Shown here: positions 16,605 to 24,792 of the stretch, piece after piece
Layout of the letters: the number at the start of each line of letters is the position of its first letter
How positions within the stretch are numbered: the first letter of the stretch is position 1
DNA from: a virus
IMG/VR virus record: IMGVR_UViG_3300030380_000805
Location: 1-38,486 of that record
DNA: 38,486 nt
Strand: one strand, 5' to 3'
Made by a program: the position numbers and the translations under genes
Notes under the pieces: model-generated
Seen by the model: only the letters and a program-made list of their open reading frames with translations
Told to the model about the DNA's origin: nothing
Database searches by the model: none

Positions 16605-19120
16605 TGACGCTGACTCCTGTCAGTATACTGAGCCTCAAACTGAAGAGATTGAATGTTGCTAGGGAACGGAGAGTCGTTCTCAATCTCAATCTTTACTGCA
16701 TCAGACTCGGCGAACACAGGAAAGCGGAACTTGCCGTCAGCCTTGGGCAGTTGACCTAGGAAGCCACCAGTAGACAGGAAGCGCCCGCTGAACGGATACT
16801 CGACGGATGTCCCATCGGCGTCCGCCACCTCAGGAGTAATCTTTACTTTAAAGAAGGCAGTATCGTCATACACGACTGTCATATAGCGAATCTGATGTCT
16901 TCCGGTAGCAACTAATTCTATGCTGCCTGCCTCTGAACGAGACCGCTTAAGCATGGGCTTAGTAATCTCATACCGCATCGTGTAGGGAAGGCCGATGAAG
17001 AATGACTCGCTGGCTGTAAAGGTTTCTTTCAAAGTAATTGACGAAGAGGTGGTTGAGTCAATCGTCATCACCTCACCGTCAGTTGAAACAACTTGAACAA
17101 TAGCCTGTTCAGCCGTGCTCAAGACGTAGTCTGAATCCAGAGTAATCGTAGTCCCAGGGGACCCTGGGGTCTTCTGAACGCGTCGGTCCAGAGACGTGAC
17201 GTATGTAGACCCTGTGTCTACCTTGCCTGTCTGCAAGTCCATCTTCTCTAGATAGGTCTCCGAGCCTCGCTTGATTACCATGTAGAGAGACTGCTGCAAG
17301 AACCCGATCTCAAGGATGTTTGCTTCAGGAAAGACTAGACTAAACCAAGCTGATTGGACTCGACCCTGAGAAGTCCTAAAGAACTTGTATGCATACAGCG
17401 TTGACCCGGATGCTGCGCGGATAACCATGATGTCGTCATGGTTAGAAACCGTCATCGACTTGATCTGTCCTTCGATATACTTCGGAACCTGGATCGTAGA
17501 CTCGGTGGCGTCAAAGTTGATGTCAGTCTCGTTAGTCTTGTAGAACTCCCGAACGCCGCTGAATGTTCCTCGGCTAAACGGGAAGAACAAAGTGTTGCCT
17601 GCCAGCGCAGGAGAACAGGTCCCTGACGAGTTAAACGTAGTAGCTCTAGTAACTGTGGCCGTTGTAGGGCTAAGAATCGGAACTCCCTGCACGATAAACT
17701 GCGCTCGCTCAGAGAACACGACGAGTCGGTCGCTGAAGGGCACAGCTCTGTTGAGCCTGTTTACGTCTGTTCCACCTACACCTACATCAATCGGAGCAGA
17801 GTCCAGTAGCTGAGTGACCGTAGTGCGGAAGAAGTTAAAGAACTCACCTGCCTCGCTCAGGGCAACGTCCTCGCCGCTGATGAAGCACAGTCGCCCCTTG
17901 AAGTAGGCCATGTCGTTAATCTTTGAATCGACAAACGACGGCAGTGGGTTAGTTAGGTTGGAACCAGTAGTCCGTTCATTAAACTTGAGTGTCGGCCAGA
18001 GGTCAGGAAGACCGTTATCGCCCCCGGAGCTTGGCGACGGTTCGGTTCCATCAGCTTTCTTGAGTAGGAAGTTGCCGTTAGCCAGTCGGACCAGGACCTG
18101 AGGCATAGTGTCTGGATCAATCGTAGTCTTGATCCCAGGCTCGGCTGTCTCTACCCAAATGCCGCTGCCCATGCCGACCGTAGACAGGTCGTTTGCTTCA
18201 AACTTAACAAAGTAATCGTCCACAGCAGACTCAGGCAAACCGGCTACTTTGATAACTTGACCGTTGTAAGCGTTACCAGGAAGATCGGCAAACTCTTGAG
18301 CTTCACCTTTGATAAGATTGTGAGCGTTGTCCCCCAGAGAGTCTTCTACCGTAATCTGGAAATCGCTGCTGCTGTGGATGTAGAGAACACTGCCAGACTG
18401 AATTGCTGTGATACCGCTAATCCCGTTCAAGCCGCCAGCCACTCCAGAGTATGTCGTGTCTTTTACGCTCGTTTCTAGGCTTCCTATTCGCAGCCCCGCA
18501 GCAACGTCTTGCGTCCTAGGACCAGTAGGGTCTGGAAAATCATTAGTGTTATCAGGAGTCGGGTCAAAAGTGTGTTCTACCTCAGCCGTGCTAGACCCGA
18601 TCGTGACTGTAATCCTAAACCCAGGTCCGCTGTTCCTGATCCACAACAAAGCCGAGTGAGCGTGCGGATTTGCGGCAGCAGTATCTGACGTCATCGCAAC
18701 GGTCTTGGACGTATTCAGCAACCACGTAATGTCACCCACAGTCATGGCTCTTAGGTTGTCTTGAGGAGCCGAGTCTGCGAGGTAAGTAGTAGAGCTAGCG
18801 TCGTCTACTGTGACTGTCTTGATAACGCCATCAGCAATGTCGTGAACGCGCAACGATCCGTCAGTCTTCACCGACAGGACATACTTCTCATTCTCATCTC
18901 TTTGAAGAAAGTGGATGAAAGAGCTTTCTAGGTCGAGAGACGCACCACCGGCTTGTTTTAGCTGGCCTACGTTCTGAGTAGGGGGCCTCTTGACCAGACC
19001 CCCGATGACCAGGGGCAGGGCGTTCTCTTGAGCTTCGCACTGGGTTTCGAGCCGTTGAGAAGCAGGCTGCTGAGAAACGCCACCATTAAGGTTGGGAAAG
19101 CTCGTAGAGATCAGGGGCAT
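16601..19120 (-). CDS. 12: Tail tubular protein B (T7 gp12-like, nozzle)
   Basis: The 839-residue protein (T7 gp12 is 794) starts with SFPNLNGGVSQQPASQRLETQCEAQENALP, the well-conserved opening of tail tube B proteins, and continues with LVKRPPTQNVGQL. It forms the nozzle of the short tail below the gp11 ring and holds the fibres. The rest is beta-rich with features such as VFSERAQFIVQG in the middle. It overlaps gene 11 by one base (TAATG) and gene 13 by four bases. Confidence 0.95.
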   Translation of the reverse strand: MPLISTSFPNLNGGVSQQPASQRLETQCEAQENALPLVIGGLVKRPPTQNVGQLKQAGGASLDLESSFIHFLQRDENEKYVLSVKTDGSLRVHDIADGVIKTVTVDDASSTTYLADSAPQDNLRAMTVGDITWLLNTSKTVAMTSDTAAANPHAHSALLWIRNSGPGFRITVTIGSSTAEVEHTFDPTPDNTNDFPDPTGPRTQDVAAGLRIGSLETSVKDTTYSGVAGGLNGISGITAIQSGSVLYIHSSSDFQITVEDSLGDNAHNLIKGEAQEFADLPGNAYNGQVIKVAGLPESAVDDYFVKFEANDLSTVGMGSGIWVETAEPGIKTTIDPDTMPQVLVRLANGNFLLKKADGTEPSPSSGGDNGLPDLWPTLKFNERTTGSNLTNPLPSFVDSKINDMAYFKGRLCFISGEDVALSEAGEFFNFFRTTVTQLLDSAPIDVGVGGTDVNRLNRAVPFSDRLVVFSERAQFIVQGVPILSPTTATVTRATTFNSSGTCSPALAGNTLFFPFSRGTFSGVREFYKTNETDINFDATESTIQVPKYIEGQIKSMTVSNHDDIMVIRAASGSTLYAYKFFRTSQGRVQSAWFSLVFPEANILEIGFLQQSLYMVIKRGSETYLEKMDLQTGKVDTGSTYVTSLDRRVQKTPGSPGTTITLDSDYVLSTAEQAIVQVVSTDGEVMTIDSTTSSSITLKETFTASESFFIGLPYTMRYEITKPMLKRSRSEAGSIELVATGRHQIRYMTVVYDDTAFFKVKITPEVADADGTSVEYPFSGRFLSTGGFLGQLPKADGKFRFPVFAESDAVKIEIENDSPFPSNIQSLQFEAQYTDRSQRQ

Positions 19121-19734
19121 TAGATGATGTCCGAACGGTTAACGAGGGGCCTAGCTACGATGTTGAATGTGTCGTAGTTATCGAAAATAGAATAATCGCC
19201 GGTATCCATCTCGAACTCACGGAGAAGGGCACGGGCGCGGACTTCATCCTCCCTAGAGAAAGAGTGGTGTGCCTGAGAGCCAACCATGCGATCTTGGAAG
19301 ATCCGAGCGGCACGCACCGTGATGTAGCGCCGCGCAGGTTCTGGGATGTCGTCCCAATTCAAGAGGTAGATCACCGTAGCCTTGACAGACTTAGTGAACG
19401 TAGAGGTATTGTTAGTTCGGTCAAATAGCTTGCCCCCTCGCTGAACAATGTCGCGATTATCAATCAGACCGTTTGTAGTGCCTGCCGTGTCCACACGGAC
19501 GACGTTGTCATCCAGGATGATCTCGCTGCTAGAGTTAGGGCTTAACTCAACCTTAAGCTGAGTGTTGAAGTGCCAGCCGTGGGTTTGCACCTCACTGCTT
19601 ACTTCATCTAGAATGTTCTTGGCGATGGCAGCATCAGCATTCTTCTGCCCTTCCAAGTTGTTGATTGGAGGCTCACCAACAGCCGACAGCATGGTGTTGA
19701 CTGCTTGTAGTTCAGTTGTTCTTGCAATAGCCAT
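19120..19734 (-). CDS. 11: Tail tubular protein A (T7 gp11-like, gatekeeper)
   Basis: The 204-residue protein (T7 gp11 is 196) has the typical opening TTELQAVNTMLSAVGEPPINNLEG and the internal SEVQTHGWHFNT and RRYITVRAARIFQDRMVGS segments. It forms the ring between portal and nozzle. It lies directly after the capsid gene, separated by a gap that holds a strong hairpin, as in T7, where the terminator T-phi lies between genes 10 and 11. AAGGA precedes the ATG. Confidence 0.95.
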   Translation of the reverse strand: MAIARTTELQAVNTMLSAVGEPPINNLEGQKNADAAIAKNILDEVSSEVQTHGWHFNTQLKVELSPNSSSEIILDDNVVRVDTAGTTNGLIDNRDIVQRGGKLFDRTNNTSTFTKSVKATVIYLLNWDDIPEPARRYITVRAARIFQDRMVGSQAHHSFSREDEVRARALLREFEMDTGDYSIFDNYDTFNIVARPLVNRSDII

Positions 19735-19756
19735 TGATGTTCCTTGGTATGTGGGT

Positions 19757-19783
19757 GGGTGCCCCAGTTAGACCGGGGCACCC
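19757..19783 (-). terminator. 9-bp hairpin between capsid gene and gene 11
   Basis: A perfect 9-bp stem (GGGTGCCCC/GGGGCACCC) with a 9-base loop lies 10 bases after the capsid stop codon. T7 has its main phage RNA polymerase terminator at this same place. No T-run follows on the minus strand, so it is not a classical intrinsic terminator for host polymerase; it may instead end or thin phage transcripts, or stabilise the capsid mRNA. The position is the main argument. Confidence 0.6.
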
Positions 19784-19792
19784 GTAGCTAGA

Positions 19793-20938
19793 TTAGCCAC
19801 CCTGGGCCGTCTTAAGAGTGTAGCAGCACTCTTCACGGAGGATGCCGTGACCCATCGCGTACTTCGCCATCATCATCGTGCCGAGGCGCTCCATGAAGTA
19901 TTCCGACTCCATGGCGAGATCCATCAACTTGACGGTGCCGACACCTTCAGTCTGGAAGACGACGCCTTCCGTCCCGGTGAAGTCAGCAGAGTAACCCGCC
20001 GTGCCCGCCGAGTTGAACGGGTTGTTGTTGATCGCCGCATTGTCGAACAGCGACCCCGCGAGGTTAGTGTTCGGGACGTGGTTCGACTTCAGGATACTGA
20101 TACCCGCGACCGAGACAATGTTGCCTTGGGCCAGCGAGCCGTTACCGTCGTTGCCAAAGTCACGGTTGATGACATCCTTATCCTCGTTGACGAGCTTGTA
20201 GTAGTTGGTCGGGTTCAGGACGCAGTAACGGCCCGCTTGGGCTACGTTCTTTTCGTCCATCAGTCGAGCAACCGTAAACAGGCCCTTAACGATGTTTGCG
20301 CCAGTAACAGCCACAGCCGTCGAAGTGCCGTCAAGGTCAAGAGTGACATTGTCAGCAACAAGCTCAGATCCGCTAGCAGCAGTCGCGTTCGCGGCTTGAG
20401 CCATCAAGACTTCCGCGCCCAGATACTTGTTGCCCGCAGACCAAGATCCACCCGATGCAGTGAAGCGATCCGCAGTAGCCCGCGCACCAGCAATGAACGT
20501 GTGCATGATGGCACGGTCAGCGTGGTAAGCCAACTGACGACCGATTTCAGTCGAGTAGATGCTCCGAACCTCGTAGTGGTTCTTCGCTTCATCGATGTCA
20601 GCCAGGAACGCCGAAGCCGTGAGCACACCGTCAATGCTGATCGTCCGCTCTGCGTGCTTAATACGCGACAGGTAGGCCGGATCAGTGTTGCCCGAATCGT
20701 ATTCGTCACCGAACAACGACTCACCAGGAGTGTGGTACTTGGCTTCCGCGACGCCAGTGGTCGGAAATTGCGCTGTCTTACCACTGCTGATCGTCCGCAC
20801 CCGGTGGAGCGGCATCATGATGTTGTTCTCTTCAAACGTAGTGAGAACTTCACCACTGAAGACCTTCAGGAACAGCGCGTCAACGTCACCAGTGAGGTTC
20901 GATTGACCAAGCCGTGAGACATTATTGTCAAGAGACAT
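19793..20938 (-). CDS. 10: Major capsid protein (T7 gp10-like)
   Basis: The 381-residue protein (T7 gp10A is 345) has the T7-type capsid opening: LFLKVFSGEVLTTFEENNIM, then HRVRTISSGKTAQFPTTG and FGDEYDSG, with HAERTISIDGVLTASAFLAD and GRQLAYHADRAI following. It forms the HK97-fold shell. It ends with a helical region EYFMERLGTMMMAKYAMGHGIL. A 168-base gap precedes it and a strong hairpin follows, so it is probably a separately controlled, highly expressed unit. The gene is more GC-rich than genes 15-16, which creates long spurious open frames on the opposite strand. No sign of a 10B-type frameshift was looked for beyond the stop. Confidence 0.96.
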   Translation of the reverse strand: MSLDNNVSRLGQSNLTGDVDALFLKVFSGEVLTTFEENNIMMPLHRVRTISSGKTAQFPTTGVAEAKYHTPGESLFGDEYDSGNTDPAYLSRIKHAERTISIDGVLTASAFLADIDEAKNHYEVRSIYSTEIGRQLAYHADRAIMHTFIAGARATADRFTASGGSWSAGNKYLGAEVLMAQAANATAASGSELVADNVTLDLDGTSTAVAVTGANIVKGLFTVARLMDEKNVAQAGRYCVLNPTNYYKLVNEDKDVINRDFGNDGNGSLAQGNIVSVAGISILKSNHVPNTNLAGSLFDNAAINNNPFNSAGTAGYSADFTGTEGVVFQTEGVGTVKLMDLAMESEYFMERLGTMMMAKYAMGHGILREECCYTLKTAQGG

Positions 20939-21106
20939 TCTAAGTAACTCCTATTAAGGATGTTTTGGGATTGGTTAAAAAGAAAAGGTTTTGATGGCCT
21001 AGTCTCGGTAACCAAGAGTTACTCAGTTATCCACCGCAGCGGGCCGAAGTTGTAGTTCCTCGACATCGCCATCGTCCAGTAGGCCCCGTGAGGGGCCAGT
21101 GGTTCA
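20939..21106 (-). other. 168-bp gap upstream of the capsid gene
   Basis: This is the largest internal gap. It has, in transcription order, a GC-rich hairpin (21082-21097), a very short open frame (MAMSRNYNFGPLRWITE, about 21024-21074) of doubtful meaning, a 5-bp inverted repeat GTAAC/GTTAC, an AT-rich stretch with a pyrimidine run, and the capsid ribosome site. In T7 a strong phage promoter (phi 10) lies in this place; I expect one here too but cannot identify its consensus. TTATCCACC at 21027-21035 differs by one base from the DnaA box TTATCCACA. Confidence 0.45.
21082..21097 (-). terminator. GC-rich hairpin after the lipoprotein-like gene
   Basis: GGCCCC and GGGGCC pair perfectly around a 4-base loop, ten bases after the stop codon at 21107. 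It could be a terminator, an mRNA processing site or a stabiliser at the 5' end of capsid transcripts. There is no T-run. Six G-C pairs in a row are unlikely to be accidental in such a short gap. Confidence 0.45.
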
Positions 21107-21421
21107 TTAAGCAGGAGTGACCCGGTTCTTCATAGCAGCGCGAGCAACTCGCTCAGCAGCACCAGCAGCAGGGCCGCGCCAAATACGCACGCCAGCAACT
21201 GCAAGAGCCACTTCGATAGCAACTCGGCCAAGCTGATAATACCAGGGTTCTCCCGTATTAGTCGCCAAAGCCTGTCGTAGAGCTTCAGCTTGTTGAGCCG
21301 TAATAGTATCTTTGATTTCCATCTGCTCAATGACTTGCATAGCAAGCTCAACTTGGCCTGAATCAAAGACACCACAAGAACAAAACAGAAAGGGTAGAGT
21401 AATAAGTAGAAAGTACCGCAT
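21107..21421 (-). CDS. Small lipoprotein-like protein, possible unimolecular spanin
   Basis: This 104-residue protein has a short N-terminal signal-like segment MRYFLLITLPFLFCSC ending in a cysteine (residue 16) that could be lipidated, though the lipobox is loose (F-C-S before C). A helical middle (residues 20-55) follows, then a hydrophobic stretch at about 65-81 (VAIEVALAVAGVRIW) and a basic tail. A lipoprotein signal plus a C-terminal membrane segment is the layout of unimolecular spanins, which fuse inner and outer membranes at lysis. The hydrophobic stretch contains Glu and Arg, so a membrane span is uncertain. It lies among head genes, not next to the holin candidate. Function otherwise unknown. 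Confidence 0.55.
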   Translation of the reverse strand: MRYFLLITLPFLFCSCGVFDSGQVELAMQVIEQMEIKDTITAQQAEALRQALATNTGEPWYYQLGRVAIEVALAVAGVRIWRGPAAGAAERVARAAMKNRVTPA

Positions 21422-21681
21422 TATTTTTTCTTAATTGCTAGCCGCCTACGTCGCCTGCCGCCTGCTGTTACAGAGTAGCCAGAGTATCTCTTAGAGCTAG
21501 TCTTCTTACTTGCGGCACTGCGCTTTTCGGACTTGCTCATGCGATCTGCTACAGCCTTGGGTCGGCATGCGGGATAGGGACGGCTTGAGTCCTTAGCAGA
21601 CTTGCGACCACAGGCTTTGCCCGTTTTAATGTCTCGCCAGTCTTCCTTGAACCACTTACGCAAACCGCCCTTGTAAGCCAT
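21421..21681 (-). CDS. Small basic protein with GLRKWF...CGR...YPACRP pattern
   Basis: This 86-residue protein starts GGLRKWFKEDWRDIKTGKACG and continues with a SSRPYPACRPKAVADRMS segment, then a Lys/Arg/Ser-rich tail ending RRRRRLAIKKK. I recognise the pattern from many marine and aquatic phage genomes (a DUF5872-like type, from memory and unverified) but know no function. The two Cys with neighbouring Arg might hint at nucleic-acid binding; this is a guess. It overlaps both neighbours (TAATG) within a run of four small genes between scaffold and capsid. Confidence 0.75.
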   Translation of the reverse strand: MAYKGGLRKWFKEDWRDIKTGKACGRKSAKDSSRPYPACRPKAVADRMSKSEKRSAASKKTSSKRYSGYSVTAGGRRRRRLAIKKK

Positions 21682-21845
21682 TACTTTCCTGCCTTCTTCA
21701 TAGCTACTTTGTGAGCAGCGGAAAAGCTAGAGCCCTTGATCATAAGCCGCTCCATCATCTTCATGTGCTTAGGACTGTGATGCTTGGAGTGCTTCTTCAT
21801 CGTCTGCTGTTGACGGGGAGTTAGTTTGTTTTGTTTCTTTTTCAT
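21681..21845 (-). CDS. 54-residue basic protein
   Basis: This short protein reads MKKKQNKLTPRQQQTMKKHS and continues with a His/Lys/Met-rich helix, ending in SSFSAAHKVAMKKAGK. Similar short proteins (LTxRQ...HSxHHSxxHMxxM...) occur in many phages, from memory; function unknown. The ATG overlaps the stop of the previous small gene as ATGA and its own stop overlaps the next start, so it lies in a continuous coupled run. It is credible because the reading frame exactly fills the space between two other genes. Confidence 0.7.
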   Translation of the reverse strand: MKKKQNKLTPRQQQTMKKHSKHHSPKHMKMMERLMIKGSSFSAAHKVAMKKAGK

Positions 21846-22018
21846 CGCCAGCCTCCACCCATAGCCTTGTAACGCTTAGCCGCATACCCATTAGCGTAGG
21901 CAGACGGGTATACCTTAAACTTGCGCTTTGCCTCAGCCTTTGCCTTTGCCCATAGAGCAGGTTTAGTTGGAGTAGGCTTCTTTTTGCCTACCTTGAGACT
22001 AGAGCGTTTCTTAGCCAT
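21842..22018 (-). CDS. 58-residue basic protein with VYPSAYANGYAAKRYK motif
   Basis: This small protein begins MAKKRSSLKVGKKKPTPTKP and ends with a conserved-looking part, LWAKAKAEAKRKFKVYPSAY followed by ANGYAAKRYKAMGGGWR. I know this ending from many phage genomes as a family without assigned function. It overlaps the scaffold stop as TAATGG and the next gene as ATGA. A head-assembly or DNA-condensing role would fit place and charge but is not shown. Confidence 0.75.
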   Translation of the reverse strand: MAKKRSSLKVGKKKPTPTKPALWAKAKAEAKRKFKVYPSAYANGYAAKRYKAMGGGWR

Positions 22019-22773
22019 TAGAGAATATTAGATACAGAAAGTCGGGTTTCGATCTGCTTACGGTAAGCAGGATCCTTGTTGTAACGCGGGTCCTTCATCG
22101 CAGCAGTAAGTTCGGCTAGCGAGTTGAACCCTCCAGATGCACCCGAAGGTGAAGTGCTTCCCTGAACAAGCGGCTGAGCACCGCCTCCTTGAGACCCGTA
22201 GCGCATAGCAAGACCACGGATGGCGAACATCATGTCGTCATCAGTGCCTTCCATAATGGCTCGGTTAAATGCGTTTTGCTCGCCTTCGGGCAAGTTATCG
22301 CCCGCCCATTCAATCATGTCGTTGTAGGCGTCTTCGCCTCCTACTTCGCTGTAGATTGAATTAAACTGAGCGTCTAGTAGAGCTTGTTGACCGGCGATGT
22401 AACCGTCGATCATTTCTCGCGGAATGCCCTGAGCTTCGATAGCCTCAATCGAGTCATCGCTGAGGTCTCCGTTCTCGGCAAACTCGTCACTGTATCGCGT
22501 AAAGTCAAAGCCCTGGCTTTCTGAAGGCTGCTCAGAGTCTCCCTCATTCTCGTCCACCTGCCTCTGCCGAGTGTAGCTGGACTGGAGTTCCGAATACGCC
22601 TTCGCCAGTTCTTCTGGGGAACTAAACTTATCGGGGAGCCATTCAGGGCGCTCCTCTTCTTGATACTCCTCAGCTTCTTGTGGCTGCTCTTGCTGTTCAA
22701 TTTTTTGAGTGTCCTCGTCAGAGTAGGGTCCTGACTCGTCCCTAACAATTTCTACTTTTTGATAGTCTGCCAT
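22018..22773 (-). CDS. 9: Scaffolding protein (T7 gp9-like)
   Basis: The 251-residue protein (T7 gp9 is 307) is very acidic and Gln-rich at the start (residues 5-45), with the conserved RPEWLPDKFSSPEELAKAYSELQ segment at about 43-65 typical of T7-like capsid assembly proteins. A helical region and a Gly-rich C-terminal part follow, with PRYNKDPAYRKQIETRLSVS near the end. It would guide capsid assembly and leave before DNA packaging. It lies between portal and capsid, as in T7; AGG lies seven bases before the ATG. Confidence 0.92.
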   Translation of the reverse strand: MADYQKVEIVRDESGPYSDEDTQKIEQQEQPQEAEEYQEEERPEWLPDKFSSPEELAKAYSELQSSYTRQRQVDENEGDSEQPSESQGFDFTRYSDEFAENGDLSDDSIEAIEAQGIPREMIDGYIAGQQALLDAQFNSIYSEVGGEDAYNDMIEWAGDNLPEGEQNAFNRAIMEGTDDDMMFAIRGLAMRYGSQGGGAQPLVQGSTSPSGASGGFNSLAELTAAMKDPRYNKDPAYRKQIETRLSVSNIL

Positions 22774-22781
22774 TACTCAAC

Positions 22782-24317
22782 CTATTCCTCTGGTGGTTGC
22801 TCCTGCATCATCTGTCCTGCCATTTGCATGGCCTGTGGTCCCATTTGTTGCATCGCGGCTTGTTGCTGGGCTTGCTGCTCCATCATCTGAAGCTCTTCTT
22901 CAGACCGCACCAAGTTGTTCGTGTCGATGCCAAGAGCCGAAGCTCTCCTGTTCATGTATTCACGGATATTGACGTATTTGCTAATAGCTTCTGGGCCGAG
23001 GACTTGAGCAATTCCGGTAAGGTAAACGTCGAGTCTATTTAGGTCATTTCCTCGACCCAGTGCTTCGATTCCAGTAACGATTGCCGGGGTGATTTTGTCG
23101 CGTGGGATTTTAGGCATATCGCCCTTTTTCTCCATGCGATCCATGACCCGGTTTACGAGCGGAAGTTGGAACTCCTGACTCAGAACGGAGTAGATTCCTC
23201 CAAGCTGTCGCTCGATTGATTGGGTGACGAGTCGGACTTCCTCGGCGGTGACACGCTCTGCGTTTCGGATTGTGGACTCTGTAAGTAAGAATGCGTATGC
23301 AAGCCGATCTTGGATCTGCTGCATCGTGCTAAGAGCCACCTGGAAGTCAGCCGCTTTCTGAGTCTGAAGAACGCTGACGTCTGCCGCGCTGCCCTCTCTA
23401 ATTGCACCATTCGGAGACTCCGCCAGGGTTCGTGCCCTAGTAGTTCCATTCGGATTGACGAGAAACAAAACCTTGGCCGACGCTGCGGCCCCTTCTACGA
23501 TGGACCTTGTCAATCCTTCAAGGCTCTGCAAGTCCCCGTAGTATTGCTCTACGTATCCGCGTCCGTAATCTTCCCCGTCTACCCTGAGCATTCTCAGAGC
23601 AATGAAAGGAGATCGAGAAGCGGTAAAGGTCTTTCGTGTTTCGCTGATTACGTGGCCGCGCACTTCTTGGACCACTTCAACTCGACCGTTTGGCAAGGCT
23701 TCTTGCTTAGTAAACAAGTCTACTGTCTTCTCGTAATCCGCCATGTCAGACTGGACTACGGAGCGGACGCTGTCAGGGAGCATCTCGGGAGCCACCGTCT
23801 CCTTCATGATGATGCACCGTGCATTGCCCATGGGGTCACGCTTGACGATATACCGATCAAGGTGGATAACCCGCATAGCGCCGTCGTCAGGCATGTAGAG
23901 AAGGGCGTTGCCCGTCACGACGATATGCCGCAGGGCCTCGAAGGTCGCTACACGGATATTGTTGACCTCAATTTCGCGGGCAACAGCATGCTCAATTTTA
24001 GACAGAGACTTCTCAATCTCTGTAACGACTTGAGGCCCAAGCTGCTCCAGCTTATCCTTCTCCTCTTCTTTCAATACGAGGCGAAAGAAAGGGGCGTTAG
24101 GGGGGAGGAGAGACAGGAGGAGGGCAGAACTCAGGTTGTTGACCCCCCTAGCGCCCACTGACTGGTAAGGAGTCGGATACTTGCTCGCTGACTGGCTTCC
24201 CTCATCAGTTAAGATGGTAGGAATAGTGATGCGAGAACTGTCTCGGCCCCTTGTTAGGTAAGGAGATCTCTGCGCTTCGCACTTTTGATACAGTGCGGCT
24301 ACTTCTCCTGTGTTCAT
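22782..24317 (-). CDS. 8: Portal / head-tail connector (T7 gp8-like)
   Basis: The 511-residue protein (T7 gp8 is 536) has clear portal features: RGVNNLSSALLLSLLPPNAPFFRL near residues 57-80, GNALLYMPDDGAMRVIHLDRYIVKRD near 130-155 and GYVEQYYGDLQSLEGL near 255-270, followed by TAEEVRLVTQSIERQLGG. It forms the dodecameric ring for DNA entry and exit and binds the terminase and gp11. The C-terminus is a Gln/Met-rich tail. The ATG overlaps the upstream stop as TAATG. Confidence 0.96.
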   Translation of the reverse strand: MNTGEVAALYQKCEAQRSPYLTRGRDSSRITIPTILTDEGSQSASKYPTPYQSVGARGVNNLSSALLLSLLPPNAPFFRLVLKEEEKDKLEQLGPQVVTEIEKSLSKIEHAVAREIEVNNIRVATFEALRHIVVTGNALLYMPDDGAMRVIHLDRYIVKRDPMGNARCIIMKETVAPEMLPDSVRSVVQSDMADYEKTVDLFTKQEALPNGRVEVVQEVRGHVISETRKTFTASRSPFIALRMLRVDGEDYGRGYVEQYYGDLQSLEGLTRSIVEGAAASAKVLFLVNPNGTTRARTLAESPNGAIREGSAADVSVLQTQKAADFQVALSTMQQIQDRLAYAFLLTESTIRNAERVTAEEVRLVTQSIERQLGGIYSVLSQEFQLPLVNRVMDRMEKKGDMPKIPRDKITPAIVTGIEALGRGNDLNRLDVYLTGIAQVLGPEAISKYVNIREYMNRRASALGIDTNNLVRSEEELQMMEQQAQQQAAMQQMGPQAMQMAGQMMQEQPPEE

Positions 24318-24577
24318 TAGTAGCTAACCCCCGCTCCACTAGAAGCGGACATACCACTTAGCGGAATCGTAAACCGACGCTTGCCCGAGACGCCCCCCAT
24401 CGACTTCCGACGCTGGCGGGCTTTTGTGGTGGCTTTAGCCTGCTTCTTTTCTTGAGGAGCAGAAGGAGGCAGCATGGGGGGAGGAGTTAGGACGACAGGC
24501 GGCGGAGGAGGGGGAGGCGCTACTGGAGTGGGCGCCGCAGGTGGCGCTGAAATCCTAGGTCCACGTCCCATGCACAT
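24317..24577 (-). CDS. Pro-rich small protein, gp7.3-like by position
   Basis: This 86-residue protein directly precedes the portal gene, the place of T7 gene 7.3 (tail assembly / host range). Its first half is a long Pro/Ala/Val run (residues 12-42) and its second half is basic, ending SGMSASSGAGVSY. T7 gp7.3 similarly has a basic region and a Ser/Gly-rich C-terminus, but clear sequence identity is not visible, so the assignment is by synteny and composition. The ATG at 24577 has GGGAG six bases upstream; an in-frame second ATG two codons later is possible. Confidence 0.5.
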   Translation of the reverse strand: MCMGRGPRISAPPAAPTPVAPPPPPPPVVLTPPPMLPPSAPQEKKQAKATTKARQRRKSMGGVSGKRRFTIPLSGMSASSGAGVSY

Positions 24578-24591
24578 AACAGTCTCCCGCC

Positions 24592-24792
24592 CTAACTCAG
24601 GGCATTCTCATTTTGTTCAGTAAAAAGATGATTCAAAAAGCGGACTACCGCCCTCTGTCCCGACACAAACCAGATTTGCTTGTGATCCCATTCTAGATCG
24701 GCACAGGCTTCTGGAAATCGCCGGTTTAGTTCTCTAAGTAAATCCTCAGGAATGCGAGGAAATGGAATTTCTTTGCCGTCGTTTTTGGTCAT
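24592..24792 (-). CDS. Small conserved-type phage protein
   Basis: This 66-residue protein of unknown function has a regular pattern: IPEDLLRELNRRFPEACADL, then IWFVSGQRAVVRFLNHLF and a short acidic end. I recognise similar short proteins near the exonuclease/portal boundary of T7-like phages, without known role. The ATG overlaps the upstream stop as ATGA, so it is probably translated by coupling; no strong ribosome site is visible. No membrane segment. Confidence 0.7.
   Translation of the reverse strand: MTKNDGKEIPFPRIPEDLLRELNRRFPEACADLEWDHKQIWFVSGQRAVVRFLNHLFTEQNENALS

Noticed and set aside
19847-20917. Plus-strand 356-residue open frame opposite the capsid gene
   Set aside because: It is an exact shadow of the well-supported capsid gene; its Arg/Val/Asp-rich, repeat-like composition is what codon bias produces on the opposite strand, and it has no recognisable motif.
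23310-24161. Plus-strand 283-residue open frame opposite the portal gene
   Set aside because: Same reason: fully inside the portal gene, no motif, Cys/His/Arg-rich composition, and no other plus-strand gene in the window.
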